Source: Granulibacter bethesdensis CGDNIH1 (GTDB taxonomy: Bacteria > Pseudomonadota > Alphaproteobacteria > Acetobacterales > Acetobacteraceae). Taken from it: a stretch of 64,000 nt of DNA. The notes under the pieces were generated by a model. The model was not told where the DNA came from and did no database searches. It worked only from the letters and a program-made list of their open reading frames with translations. The first letter of the stretch is position 1; the number at the start of each line of letters is the position of its first letter. Positions 8,370-17,259 of the stretch are shown piece by piece. A program made the translations under genes and the position numbers. The DNA lies in the NCBI RefSeq assembly GCF_000014285.2, contig NC_008343.2, forward strand, positions 1,576,501 to 1,640,500, read 5' to 3'.

Positions 8370-9178
8370 TACGGGCCAGCGCCTTACCAGCCTTGTTCAT
8401 GACCACGTTGCTGCTGTGTGGCTGCGGAGGACATGGCACGCAAACCCTGCCACAGGATCAGAAACTGTCCAACGCTTTCGATACGGGCCTTCAGGCGATG
8501 CGCTTCCTCGCCACCGATCAGGCGGAACAGAATTTCGAGGCCGCCTATCAACAGGCGATGCTGAGGGATGATGCATCGGCTCTGCACGATGCCGGATATG
8601 ATCTGGCAACCGCCCAGCTGGCACATGGCAAGCTGCAACAGAGCCTTGACACTCTTAAACGCACCCGTACCGGGCTGCTGCTGCGCAATGATCATGCCGG
8701 GAAGCCTCTGCTCGATCTGGTGGAAGCGAGCGCCCTGTATCGCGCCCATCGGGATGCCGAGGCATGGCAGGCTGCTTCCCGCGCCTTGCACACCACCGAT
8801 CCGGCCCTGCACGAGCGTGCCGCCTTCGTCGCCGGGCTGATTGCCGACCGGCAGAAAGACCTCTCCGCCCTGTCCTCAGCCCGGCAGCAGATTGATCCTG
8901 CCCTGTCTCCGGTGGCAGCCGCCGATGCAAAGGAGCTGGATACGCGCCTTGCCATGCAGCGCAGTGCCTGGAAAGAAGCGATCCCAGCCGCTTCTGATCT
9001 GGCTGATCAGCGGCGCGCATTGCTGGATTATCGCGGCATGCGCACTGCGCTTACTCTTGCGGAGGATGCAGCCATCCGCGCAGGGGATGTCACATTGGCC
9101 AATGCTTTCCATACCCGTGCCGTCCAAAGCGCTGAAGCCGCCCGGCCTGCACAGAAGCAGATCAAAAACCAGCCGTGA
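8366..9178 (+). CDS. Putative helical-repeat lipoprotein of the Mla-like operon
   Basis: This is a 270-residue protein with a lipoprotein signal peptide (hydrophobic LPALFMTTLLL then L-C-G-C at residues ~17-20). The remainder is alanine-rich and alpha-helical and resembles tetratricopeptide-like repeats (for example FEAAYQQAMLRDDASALHDAG and ALHTTDPALHERAAFVAGL). I do not recognise a named family. Its start overlaps the stop of the MCE gene (ATGA). As the last gene of the cluster it may be the outer-membrane or periplasmic partner, a place taken by a PqiC-like lipoprotein in the second Mla-like operon; that is inference. Confidence 0.7.
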   Translation: MIRASALPALFMTTLLLCGCGGHGTQTLPQDQKLSNAFDTGLQAMRFLATDQAEQNFEAAYQQAMLRDDASALHDAGYDLATAQLAHGKLQQSLDTLKRTRTGLLLRNDHAGKPLLDLVEASALYRAHRDAEAWQAASRALHTTDPALHERAAFVAGLIADRQKDLSALSSARQQIDPALSPVAAADAKELDTRLAMQRSAWKEAIPAASDLADQRRALLDYRGMRTALTLAEDAAIRAGDVTLANAFHTRAVQSAEAARPAQKQIKNQP

Positions 9179-9239
9179 CCAGCCGGCTTACGACCTTGGG
9201 TTTACAAAACCGCTGCACTGCCTGTCCTGAAGATTCTGA

Positions 9240-10619
9240 TCACCCGACCGTTCTGGTGCGGCTGCGCATGGTGACAAACTCCTCGGCCGCAGTGGGATGG
9301 ATGCCGATGGTGCGGTCGAAATCCTGCTTGGTGGCGCCTGTCGTGATTGCCACCGCCAGACCCTGCATGATTTCCGGCGCATCTTCGCCGAACATATGCG
9401 CACCGATGATTTTCTGGCTGGCCTGATCCACCAGCAGCTTCATGAAACTGCGGCGCTTGCGACCGCTGATCTGGTGTCGCATCGGTGTAAAGCCGGTCGT
9501 GAACACCTCTGTCGGACCATTTTTCTCTGCTTCTTCCTCCGTCATGCCAACGGTCGCGATGGGGGGAGTCGAGAAAACCGCCGTTGGAACCTGGTGGAAA
9601 TTCCATACCTGACCGGCATGCCCGGAGGAAAACAGCCTGTTCGCCAGCATATGCCCTTCCGCCAGCGCCACGGGAGTCAGGTTCATCCGGTTGGTGACAT
9701 CGCCGATCGCATAATGACCCGCTACATTGGTTTCCCAGCGATCATCAACCGGAATGGCTCCATCTTTTCCGGTCTCGATACCAGCTTCCTTCAGACCCAA
9801 CCCCTGCGTTGCCGGTACGCGCCCGGTTGCAAAAAATACCAGATCAACCGTCAGGGTTTCTCCTCCGTGATCGAGCATCACGACCCTCTGCCCGTCATGT
9901 TTTTCGATCGCAGTAATGGTGCTGTCAGGATGGAGACGAATACCATCCGCCGCGTAGGCATCAGCCAGAGCCGTCCTCATGTCGCCATCAAAACCCCGCA
10001 ACGGCAGAGACTGGCGATAGATCAGATCCACATCCGCCCCCAGCCCGCGAAACAATCCGGCAAATTCCACCGCGATATATCCGCCCCCCAGAATAGCGAT
10101 CCGACGCGGCAGGGAGGGAAGATGAAACGCATCATCCGAAACAATCCCAAGCTCCGCACCCGGAATATCAGGACGCGAGGGGTGACCGCCCGTCGCAATG
10201 ACAATGCGCTCCGCCGTTATTTCCCGTGCCGTGCCGTCACCGCTGGTCAGACGCAAACGATGCGGAGCCAGCAGAGTGGCGCGGGCATCAATGATATCTG
10301 CTCCGGCACTGCTCAGTATCCGGCGATAGGCTCCATTCAGACGCTCAATCTCCCGGTCTTTGGCGGTGATCAGTGCGGCCCAGTCATGTTCGCCGCGCTG
10401 CGTGTTCCAGCCGAAACCGTGGCTGTCCTCTACAAATCCGCCATATTCCGCCGCCTGCACCATAATTTTCTTGGGCACACAGCCCACATTGACACAGGTG
10501 CCGCCCCAGAAACGATCCTCGGCCACGCCGACGCGTGCCCCATGCCCGGCTGCAATACGGGCACAGCGCACACCGCCAGAGCCGCCACCGATGACAAACA
10601 GATCGTAATCATAGGCCAT
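9240..10619 (-). CDS. gor: Glutathione-disulfide reductase
   Basis: This is a 459-residue flavoprotein that reduces glutathione disulfide with NADPH in the cytoplasm. The N-terminal FAD-binding GGGSGG is followed by the redox-active WGGTCVNVGCVPKK with Cys42 and Cys47. A second Rossmann motif, ILGGGYIAVEFAG, binds NADPH. The C-terminal interface carries the HPTAAEE motif with the catalytic His. ATG 10619 is chosen over the upstream in-frame start because AGAAGGA lies at good spacing before it. It converges on the first Mla-like operon with no obvious terminator between them. Confidence 0.93.
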   Translation of the reverse strand: MAYDYDLFVIGGGSGGVRCARIAAGHGARVGVAEDRFWGGTCVNVGCVPKKIMVQAAEYGGFVEDSHGFGWNTQRGEHDWAALITAKDREIERLNGAYRRILSSAGADIIDARATLLAPHRLRLTSGDGTAREITAERIVIATGGHPSRPDIPGAELGIVSDDAFHLPSLPRRIAILGGGYIAVEFAGLFRGLGADVDLIYRQSLPLRGFDGDMRTALADAYAADGIRLHPDSTITAIEKHDGQRVVMLDHGGETLTVDLVFFATGRVPATQGLGLKEAGIETGKDGAIPVDDRWETNVAGHYAIGDVTNRMNLTPVALAEGHMLANRLFSSGHAGQVWNFHQVPTAVFSTPPIATVGMTEEEAEKNGPTEVFTTGFTPMRHQISGRKRRSFMKLLVDQASQKIIGAHMFGEDAPEIMQGLAVAITTGATKQDFDRTIGIHPTAAEEFVTMRSRTRTVG

Positions 10620-10787
10620 ACGCTGTTCCTTCTGCTTTCCTGCGTCTCTGCCCAAGCGGGGATCGCTTTATAGAGGGCATATAGTGTTTGCCTCCATTGC
10701 GTATTACCCTATCCAAGGCTGGCTGTGATACCGGGGGCACGTCTATAAGGGGCAAGAGATATTTTTCATCAATGGAGGATGACCAGA

Positions 10788-11579
10788 GTGGTGAATATTT
10801 TTTCCCTGTCGTGCCGGTCATCTGTTCCGGCTTCCCTGTTGATGATGACAGCAATTTTTTTGCCGGCTGTCACATACGCCGAAGGGGTTACGCTGCATCG
10901 GCAGGCAGCGATTGCCCCGGATATCGCCGCTTTTCCCCGCCCGGAGGGAAATACCCCTGCCCTTCAGCGCATCAACAAGGCACTTGAAAAAGCCGATGCC
11001 CGTGTGCTGAGCGCGGCAAAGGGGTGCAAAGGAAATGCAACTGAGGATAGCCTCACCAAAGCCGATGGCTGGTCACGCAAAATCAGCGTCACCATGAACG
11101 GGCCAACTTATCTGAGCTATTTCGTCTCGGATTTTGCATCCTGTGGCGGGGCGCATCCGGATTATGGTTTCTTCCCGCTCGTCTACAGCCTCGAAACCGG
11201 TTCTCCGGTCAACTGGGTCCGGGTTCTGCCTGCCTCCCTGATCAGCAAGGCCAGTCTGGACAGTGCGGAGGATGGAACACAGCTCGGTGTCGTGCAGTCT
11301 GCCGCGCTGATGAAGCTCTACCGGGCTTCCTATCCTCGTCAAGGCAATGCCGATCTCGATGCAGACGCCGTGAAAGAATGTCTGGCCTCCGTCCTGACCG
11401 ATGAAGTGCCCTTCATGCTATGGCCGGATGCGAAACAGCACGCACTGATGATCCAGCCATCCGGTCTGCCCCATGTGGTGGCGGCCTGTGCCGTCGGTGT
11501 TCCCCTGACCACGGACATATTGCAAAAGAACGGGGTATCGAGCGCATTTCTGTCGGTTCTGGAACAGGCTCGCCCCTGA
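10788..11579 (+). CDS. Secreted protein resembling DUF3298/RsiV-type proteins
   Basis: This is a 263-residue exported protein. The N-terminal signal peptide ends near AVTYA, and the segment SYFVSDFASCGGAHPDYGF followed by YSLETGSPVNW resembles the G-G-A-H-P and D-x-x-T-G core of DUF3298/DUF4163 proteins. The function of this family is poorly defined. An ATG at 10779 is in frame, but TGGAGG lies directly against it; the same Shine-Dalgarno sits about 9 bases before GTG 10788, so the GTG is preferred. It converges with the spermidine-synthase-like gene. Confidence 0.6.
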   Translation: MVNIFSLSCRSSVPASLLMMTAIFLPAVTYAEGVTLHRQAAIAPDIAAFPRPEGNTPALQRINKALEKADARVLSAAKGCKGNATEDSLTKADGWSRKISVTMNGPTYLSYFVSDFASCGGAHPDYGFFPLVYSLETGSPVNWVRVLPASLISKASLDSAEDGTQLGVVQSAALMKLYRASYPRQGNADLDADAVKECLASVLTDEVPFMLWPDAKQHALMIQPSGLPHVVAACAVGVPLTTDILQKNGVSSAFLSVLEQARP

Positions 11580-11612
11580 TCTCAGACCCACCTCTCAGAG
11601 CATCACGCCCCA

Positions 11613-12401
11613 TCAGGGCACCACACCCCAGGAGGGTGGCTCCAGATCCGGGCGGAAGCGCATGCGAGCCAGATCCTCGCGAATGTCCTCTGCCGCGCCA
11701 TGGGGCGGCATCAGCAGTTCCGGCATGCTGAGATCATGAACATTCCCGGCGAGCAGAAGGAGATTCTGCTCACCGCACATACCTTCCTCGAACAAACGCA
11801 GGTTTTGTCCTTCCTGTTGTAACCACGCATCGACTGTGCGGAACAGGCATGACAGCGCCACTCTGTTCGCGGTGGTTTCCAGCACGTTCATCACCACGAA
11901 ACCGCCTTGAAGCCGTGTGGCACAAAGCTGAAAAAACGACAGATCGAGAAAATGAGGTGGCACTTCCGATCCATGAAATGCATCCACAATGATTGCGCCA
12001 TAGCGTTGATGCGGATTGATGGCCTGCAAAAACGCGACACCATCGGCAATATGGCATGGAATATCGGAAGGTAAGCCGAAATGCGACCGTGCCAGTTCGA
12101 ATGAAACGGGGTCAATATCAACGATCTCAACCGCCCGCCCGGCCCGATGCAGCATCGTTGCCAATGAACCGCCACCGCAGCCGATCATCAGCACTGGCTC
12201 AGTCAGCCCTGCATCGGTCTGCATCAAAAATCCGAACAAGGCATGTGCATAAGGCGCGTAGCTGACGCCTTGTGCATCGGCTTCACTCTGGCAGGCGCCA
12301 CGCTGCCAGTAAATATGGGCACCCGTTCCGGGATCGCACCCGATTGTGATATCGCCGAAAGCAGAAAAGGCGATACTGGACGTCGCAGCAAGCTCAATCA
12401 A
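11613..12401 (-). CDS. Spermidine synthase-like methyltransferase-fold protein
   Basis: This is a 262-residue protein of the polyamine synthase / class I methyltransferase fold. The nucleotide-binding loop is VLMIGCGGGSLATML, followed by acidic VDIDP at the end of strand two and IIVDAFHGSEVPPHF in the region that carries the catalytic Asp in spermidine synthases. The N-terminal QSEADAQG...SYAPYAHAL matches the family's Q-S...Y opening. It lacks the full substrate set I would want for a true aminopropyltransferase, so spermidine synthesis is uncertain. The start is a TTG at 12401, the first start in the frame, without a strong ribosome-binding site. Confidence 0.65.
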   Translation of the reverse strand: MIELAATSSIAFSAFGDITIGCDPGTGAHIYWQRGACQSEADAQGVSYAPYAHALFGFLMQTDAGLTEPVLMIGCGGGSLATMLHRAGRAVEIVDIDPVSFELARSHFGLPSDIPCHIADGVAFLQAINPHQRYGAIIVDAFHGSEVPPHFLDLSFFQLCATRLQGGFVVMNVLETTANRVALSCLFRTVDAWLQQEGQNLRLFEEGMCGEQNLLLLAGNVHDLSMPELLMPPHGAAEDIREDLARMRFRPDLEPPSWGVVP

Positions 12402-12515
12402 AACACCGTCAGCCTGTGGACAAGAGAAACAGGGAAAGTAGCTCCTATCACAGACCAGCCGTTACGGGGAAGGATAGCAGCCGGGGGCTAAACTACCACC
12501 AGACGTAAAATCAGA

Positions 12516-12836
12516 CTATTTTTTCTGCAGACACCCGCTCATGAACGCTGTGCGAAGCTTTGAGTCGAGCTTTTTTTCGCTGGCCTTGGCGTTACAGGAT
12601 TTCATGCGCTCCTGCGGGTTCATGCCTGACTGGGTGAGACAGCCGCTCATGAAAGCACGGCGTTCATCTCCCCCAACACCCTGATTTTTGGCATCGGCGT
12701 TACAAACTGTCATGCGCTGTTGTTGACGACCCTGTTTATCAGTCTCCTCTGCCGCCTGCGCGTGGCCGGAAATGCTGATCAGCAGCATCACCATGACTGT
12801 ATATGGACAACGCTTCGCCCAGACTGCCATTTTCAT
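12516..12836 (-). CDS. PsiF-repeat secreted protein
   Basis: This is a 106-residue exported protein with a signal peptide ending near GHAQA and two PsiF repeats. Each repeat has the pattern M-x-x-C-N-A-x-A...A-F-M-S-G-C-L: RMTVCNADAK...RRAFMSGCL and RMKSCNAKAS...RTAFMSGCL. PsiF belongs to the phosphate-starvation-induced set in enterobacteria; its activity is unknown. AGAGGGAAA precedes the ATG. A possible Pho-box-like direct repeat lies at 12899-12916, in the opposite orientation to the gene. Confidence 0.8.
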   Translation of the reverse strand: MKMAVWAKRCPYTVMVMLLISISGHAQAAEETDKQGRQQQRMTVCNADAKNQGVGGDERRAFMSGCLTQSGMNPQERMKSCNAKASEKKLDSKLRTAFMSGCLQKK

Positions 12837-12898
12837 CGGCGGGTTTCCCTCTGTTCAAAACGATTTTCGTAAGCAGAACAAAGCCAACACGGAACAGG

Positions 12899-12916
12899 CT
12901 GTCAGGTTTTGGTCAG
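12899..12916 (+). promoter_or_regulatory. Possible Pho-box-like direct repeat
   Basis: CTGTCAG at 12899 and TGGTCAG at 12910 are spaced 11 bases apart, the period of PhoB half-sites. Five of seven positions agree between the halves. It lies 63 bases upstream of the PsiF-like gene but in inverted orientation, and it overlaps the end of the preceding small gene. Weak evidence. Confidence 0.2.
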
Positions 12917-13128
12917 AGGTTATTTTTCTTCATGCAGGCCTGAAAAAGACGGTCACGCACCAGATTGGGGGCTGGTCCCGGAACGGATGTCGTATCCTTC
13001 AGGGCCTGATTGCGGCATTGGGCTACGATCTCGTCCCTGCGCATCATCTGTGCCGAACATGCTGACAGCAACATGATTGTAATCATAGGAAGAAGCCATA
13101 CCATTGCTTCCATAGATACCCGTTTCAT
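12913..13128 (-). CDS. Small putative lipoprotein
   Basis: A 71-residue protein with a signal peptide and lipobox (IMLLSAC) and a short hydrophilic mature part containing two further cysteines (A-Q-C-R and Q-A-C-M). I do not recognise a family. The ATG at 13128 has GGAG 6 bases upstream; an in-frame ATG at 13140 adds four residues but has no ribosome-binding site. It lies 76 bases upstream of the PsiF gene on the same strand, and both mature proteins are small and cysteine-containing. Confidence 0.6.
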   Translation of the reverse strand: MKRVSMEAMVWLLPMITIMLLSACSAQMMRRDEIVAQCRNQALKDTTSVPGPAPNLVRDRLFQACMKKNNL

Positions 13129-13280
13129 AGCAAACTCCATAATTGTTTTATTGAAGTATCAAAAATAAACTCAAAGTTGATATTTCAATTTTTAAAAAAT
13201 AAACAAAGCCAAATAGAGAAATTTATTTTACACTGCTCTGATAAATTCATCATTTTAATCATCTCCAGGACTTGTCTGAC

Positions 13281-13658
13281 ATGGCCAAACCAGTTTCCAC
13301 TTTACAGATCCGGCAACAGGCACGTGGCAATACAATGCAGACGCCTGATCCTCACAGAGATCAAGGCGCGAACAATCCACTTCCCGCCCCCAGCATTCGG
13401 ACACTGGAAAACCCTCTGGCCCCGGAAATGTTCGTCGCCGAAGCCCATGGTTTCTTTATTCATATGGGGAATGTCCATATCACTTTCGCGACCCCGCGCG
13501 TTGATCATGGCGAGGAAAGTGCCACCATCAACCGCGCTGTTGTCGGCCGCGTGGTGATGCCTCTGGCAACCGCACAGAATTTTGCAGTCGGTTTATATGA
13601 TTTTCTGGCGCAGAATGGTTTTACAGTCGAAAAGCCACGCAGCAAGGATTTGCAGTAA
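13281..13658 (+). CDS. Hypothetical protein resembling DUF3467
   Basis: This 125-residue soluble protein has a disordered N-terminal third. The C-terminal part reads PEMFVAEAHGFFIHMGNVHITF, then VVGRVVMPLATAQNFAVGLYDFL, which resembles DUF3467 proteins (a strand-rich segment followed by R-x-x-M-P...A-x-x-L). No function is known to me. An in-frame TTG at 13272 is directly against the CCAGGA Shine-Dalgarno, so ATG 13281 is preferred. The upstream 130 bases are very AT-rich and shared with the divergent small lipoprotein gene. Confidence 0.5.
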   Translation: MAKPVSTLQIRQQARGNTMQTPDPHRDQGANNPLPAPSIRTLENPLAPEMFVAEAHGFFIHMGNVHITFATPRVDHGEESATINRAVVGRVVMPLATAQNFAVGLYDFLAQNGFTVEKPRSKDLQ

Positions 13659-13923
13659 TTATTCAGGCCCTATCAACGCGGCAGGCGGCTCTACGCGCCA
13701 CCCCAACACACCAGAGCAGTCGTAGCCATGAGCAATCCAGCCCCCACCCGTGTGCGCAGCATGTCGGCATACGGTCACCTTGTGATGTAATGCAGCCAAC
13801 GATGAATGGGCCTTTGAACGATCTTTGACCGTTTAATGTATCATTTTACCATCTCTCACGGAACATGTCCGGACCGTCAAGTTTATTCCTGCTGCCGAAC
13901 CGAAAATGGGCAGCCCGACCGCT

Positions 13924-15807
13924 TCATGCCCTTCCCTGCCCGATATAGCCGTCATTGACATAGGTTCCGGGCGCATGTCCCAGCCCATGGTCACAGACAT
14001 GTCTGGCGTCGCATTTTTCCGGTGCCAGAGCCGTCACCCAGTGATTCCAGTCCGTCCACCAGCTCCCTGCGATCTCGGTCGTGTCGGCCAGCCATTCCTC
14101 CGGTTCATCCGCCAGGCAATCATTGACCCAGTATCCGTATTTGCCGATACCCGGCGGGTTGACGATCCCGGCGACATGCCCTGCGCCTGACAACACAAAA
14201 CGCCGCTCTCCGCCCAGAGCCTGCATCCCCCTGTATATCGTCCGCCATGGTGCGATATGATCTTCGCGTGTCGCCAGAAAATAAGCAGGGGCGGTTACGC
14301 GGGAGAGATCAATCGGCGTGCCAGCCAGCGCAACGGCATTCGGCACCACCAGCAGATTGTCCCGATACATCGTACGCAGATAAAAAATATGCATCCGGGC
14401 GGGCATACGGGTCCCGTCGCTGTTCCAGTGCAACAGATCGAACGGCACCGGCGTCTCGCCCATCAGGTAGTGGTTGACGACAAAAGACCAGATCAGATCA
14501 TTGGCCCGGAGCAGATTAAACGTCTCCGACATTTCTGTACCGTCCAGATAGCCACGCCGATTCATGCGGGCCTCCATATCCCGCAGCTGCTCCTCATCAA
14601 TAAACACCGAGATTTCACCGGGATCACAAAAATCGAGCATGGTGGCCAGAAATGAAGTGGAGGCCAGACGATCATCTCCCCGTGCCGCCAGCACACCCGC
14701 CGAGCACCCAAGCAGCGTACCACCCAGACAATAACCGATCCCGTTAACCTTTCGCTCTCCGGTAAGGCGGGCAATCTCGTCCAGCGCCTCAAACACCCCC
14801 TCTGTCATGTAGTCGTCGAAACTTTTCCCGGCCAGCGTCTCATCCGGATTGATCCAGCTTATGACGAACACTGTATGCCCCTGCGCTGTGGCCCAGCGGA
14901 CAAAGCTGTTATGAGGTTGAAGGTCGAGAATATAGAATTTGTTGATCCAGGGCGGGACAATCAGCAGCGGACGACGCAGAACCCGTTCGGTCTGTGGCTC
15001 ATACTGGATCAACTCCATCATCGTATTGCGATAGACGACGAAGCCGGGCGAGGTAGCAATTGTCTCCCCCGTACGGAAAGCCTCGATATCGGTCATGCGG
15101 ATGCGCAGACGCCCACGCCCGCGCTCCAGATCGGCCAGCAGATTGTTCAGCCCGCGCAGCAGATTTTCGCCGCGCGTGTCGATTGTCCGCTTCAGCACCT
15201 GAGGGTTGGTCAGCCAAAAATTGGCTGGACTCATCGCATCAATGAAGTGGCGCGTGTAAAAATCCACCTTGCGCGCGGCATCGGGCGACATGCCGCCGAC
15301 CTGTCCGATCTGATCCTGAATGAAGCGGGCGGACAGCAGGTAAGATTGCCGGATAAAATCGAAAACCTCGTTCTCCCGCCAGAGTGGATCACGGAATCGG
15401 CGATCACGCTTACGGGCCTCCTCACCAGTGCCGGTCAGCGTCACATCCGGCAGATCCTCCTGCGGGGGCAGGCCCATCATACGACGCGCACCTTGCTGCC
15501 ACAGCACCAGATAATCCCGCCAGAAACCAAGCTGGGCCTGTGCCAGACGGGCCGGATCATGGGCCAGACGCGCCGCCATTTCCAGAAAGGCGCCGCCGAT
15601 CCGCATCATATACGGCGCCATATCCGCCAGCGGCAGGCCATCAGTAGCATGACCGGCCAACAGGGCTTCAACCGGCCCTTCCTGCTCCACCCGTGCCAGC
15701 CAGTCGAGGACAAGGCGCCGGGAACGCTCCGCTATTGAAGCCAGTACCGGCCTGATATCCTCATGAGGCCGTTCCTCCCCTGTCTGCATATGGCGTTTCT
15801 TTCCCAT
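13924..15807 (-). CDS. phaC: Poly(3-hydroxyalkanoate) synthase, class I
   Basis: This 627-residue enzyme polymerises hydroxyacyl-CoA into polyhydroxyalkanoate on granule surfaces. The N-terminal PhaC domain (ANFWLTNP...) is followed by the alpha/beta-hydrolase domain with the lipase-like box G-Y-C-L-G-G carrying nucleophile Cys360. Asp516 (ATREDHIAP) and His544 (GAGHVAG) complete the triad. Length and the SWINPDE segment fit class I. No phaA, phaB, phasin or phaR gene is adjacent. It is divergent from the OmpA-like lipoprotein gene with about 150 bases between them. Confidence 0.95.
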   Translation of the reverse strand: MGKKRHMQTGEERPHEDIRPVLASIAERSRRLVLDWLARVEQEGPVEALLAGHATDGLPLADMAPYMMRIGGAFLEMAARLAHDPARLAQAQLGFWRDYLVLWQQGARRMMGLPPQEDLPDVTLTGTGEEARKRDRRFRDPLWRENEVFDFIRQSYLLSARFIQDQIGQVGGMSPDAARKVDFYTRHFIDAMSPANFWLTNPQVLKRTIDTRGENLLRGLNNLLADLERGRGRLRIRMTDIEAFRTGETIATSPGFVVYRNTMMELIQYEPQTERVLRRPLLIVPPWINKFYILDLQPHNSFVRWATAQGHTVFVISWINPDETLAGKSFDDYMTEGVFEALDEIARLTGERKVNGIGYCLGGTLLGCSAGVLAARGDDRLASTSFLATMLDFCDPGEISVFIDEEQLRDMEARMNRRGYLDGTEMSETFNLLRANDLIWSFVVNHYLMGETPVPFDLLHWNSDGTRMPARMHIFYLRTMYRDNLLVVPNAVALAGTPIDLSRVTAPAYFLATREDHIAPWRTIYRGMQALGGERRFVLSGAGHVAGIVNPPGIGKYGYWVNDCLADEPEEWLADTTEIAGSWWTDWNHWVTALAPEKCDARHVCDHGLGHAPGTYVNDGYIGQGRA

Positions 15808-15958
15808 CGCACCGGTTCAGATGCCAGCCCTTGCCCCCCGGGCGAAATTCAAGGACTCTTTCAGCATGATGACCGCTTCATAGCGCTCATAAAGCATTGC
15901 GGGTCTTGAGGGAAAGCCGCCTCCGTCCGATGATGTGGGTGCTGAAGCGGAACATACG

Positions 15959-17149
15959 ATGCAACGAAACCATTTCTTTTTCAGAGCGATGCCCCATCAG
16001 AGCGCGCTCCGTCCAGGACGACTGAAACCGGTTCTGGCTATTCTGGGGAGCCTGCTGGGCGGCCTGTCCCTGAGCGGATGCGGCCGGAATAGTGGTGGCT
16101 TCAACCCGGTGGGCTGGTGGCATGATCTGAAAGGCGGCGCCATTGCCGGGCAACGCCCCCCGCCGCCCGGCGTGGATCAACCATACGGCAATTTCGCCTC
16201 TGTGCCGCCTCGTCCCGTGATGCCGACCCAGGCGGAGCGGGATAAAATCGCCGGCCTTCTGGCCGCTGCCAGAAGCAATGCCGAGTATCAGGCGAAAACT
16301 GATCCTCTGCCCTCTCCGAACACCCCATCGCCGCAAGGGGGAGATAAAAAGGCGACCGCAGGCAAGGACAGTGCTGCGCCTTCCGATCAGGGCAAACAAC
16401 CATCTTCAGGGTCGTCGCCGAATGCTCCGGCCTCAGCGGCTGCTTCGACCCGGAAACCGGATCAGGATACGGCTCCGGCCAATTCTGCGCCTTCTTCTGC
16501 TGCGGCCCCATCTGCGACCGATCCCGCCGCAGAAGACAGTGGTATTTCCGCCAATATGGAAGGGGCAACGGCCAAGCCACCCGCAACGCCGGCAGCCCCC
16601 CCTCCGGCTAATGTTTCGCTGGCACAGGCCGTTAAAGACGCGGACAAGCCTGTTACCGCTGATGCAGGTATCACGCGCCTGCCCGCCCAGCCTTATCAAT
16701 CGAAACTGGCCAACACCGGGCCTGCGCCTTCCATTCCAAACGCGCCTCCACCTCCCCCGAATCTGTCCGGCGTCAGCGTTCCGCTGCGTGGTCCGACGCC
16801 CCATCCCACGCCTCCGGTTGCTCCTCCCGGGCCGCCCGTGTTGCTGAAAGGGGCTGCCCTGCAACTCACGCCCGTTGCTTTTTCTGCCGGATCCGCAGTC
16901 ATCAACAAGGATGCAACCCTTGTGATCAATGCATATGCACTGAAACATGCGGGCCAGAACATCGTGGCAATCGGCTTCGGGGAAGCCGTCAATACCAGCC
17001 TGACCGCCCAGAGTGATGCCATGAAACTGGCGCTTGAACGCGCCCGTTCCGTCACCCTGGCACTGGAGCGCGCCGGTATCCCTGCCAGCCATGTGCGGAT
17101 GGAAGCCGAACCTTTGGGTACAGGCGGGGCCATACGCCTGACCAACTGA
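15959..17149 (+). CDS. Proline/alanine-rich lipoprotein with OmpA-like C-terminus
   Basis: A roughly 396-residue lipoprotein with lipobox LSLSGC near residue 45, a long low-complexity Pro/Ala/Ser linker (residues ~100-300) and a ~95-residue C-terminal domain. That domain resembles OmpA: FSAGSAVINKDA, then IVAIGFGEAVNTSL, then ERARSVTLALERAGIPASHV. OmpA-like domains usually bind peptidoglycan, so this may tether the outer membrane to the wall through a flexible linker. Key OmpA residues are only partly kept. A GTG at 15935 would extend it by 8 residues; ATG 15989 would give a more compact signal peptide. Confidence 0.65.
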   Translation: MQRNHFFFRAMPHQSALRPGRLKPVLAILGSLLGGLSLSGCGRNSGGFNPVGWWHDLKGGAIAGQRPPPPGVDQPYGNFASVPPRPVMPTQAERDKIAGLLAAARSNAEYQAKTDPLPSPNTPSPQGGDKKATAGKDSAAPSDQGKQPSSGSSPNAPASAAASTRKPDQDTAPANSAPSSAAAPSATDPAAEDSGISANMEGATAKPPATPAAPPPANVSLAQAVKDADKPVTADAGITRLPAQPYQSKLANTGPAPSIPNAPPPPPNLSGVSVPLRGPTPHPTPPVAPPGPPVLLKGAALQLTPVAFSAGSAVINKDATLVINAYALKHAGQNIVAIGFGEAVNTSLTAQSDAMKLALERARSVTLALERAGIPASHVRMEAEPLGTGGAIRLTN

Positions 17150-17162
17150 TCCTCCTTCCATG

Positions 17163-17186
17163 CACGCCTGAGGCGAATCAGGCGTG
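17163..17186 (+). terminator. Stem-loop after the OmpA-like lipoprotein gene
   Basis: CACGCCTGA and TCAGGCGTG form a perfect 9-bp stem with a 6-base loop 14 bases after the stop. No T-tract follows, so termination is uncertain. Confidence 0.4.
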
Positions 17187-17259
17187 AATTCCCTCTCTGC
17201 AGGGAGTTCTGTATAGAAGTTTCCCTTCACCTTTCAGCGTCTCTGACCGGATTGCATCC

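Noticed and set aside
9297-10673. 458-residue open frame on the plus strand
   Set aside because: Antisense to the clearly identified glutathione reductase gene.
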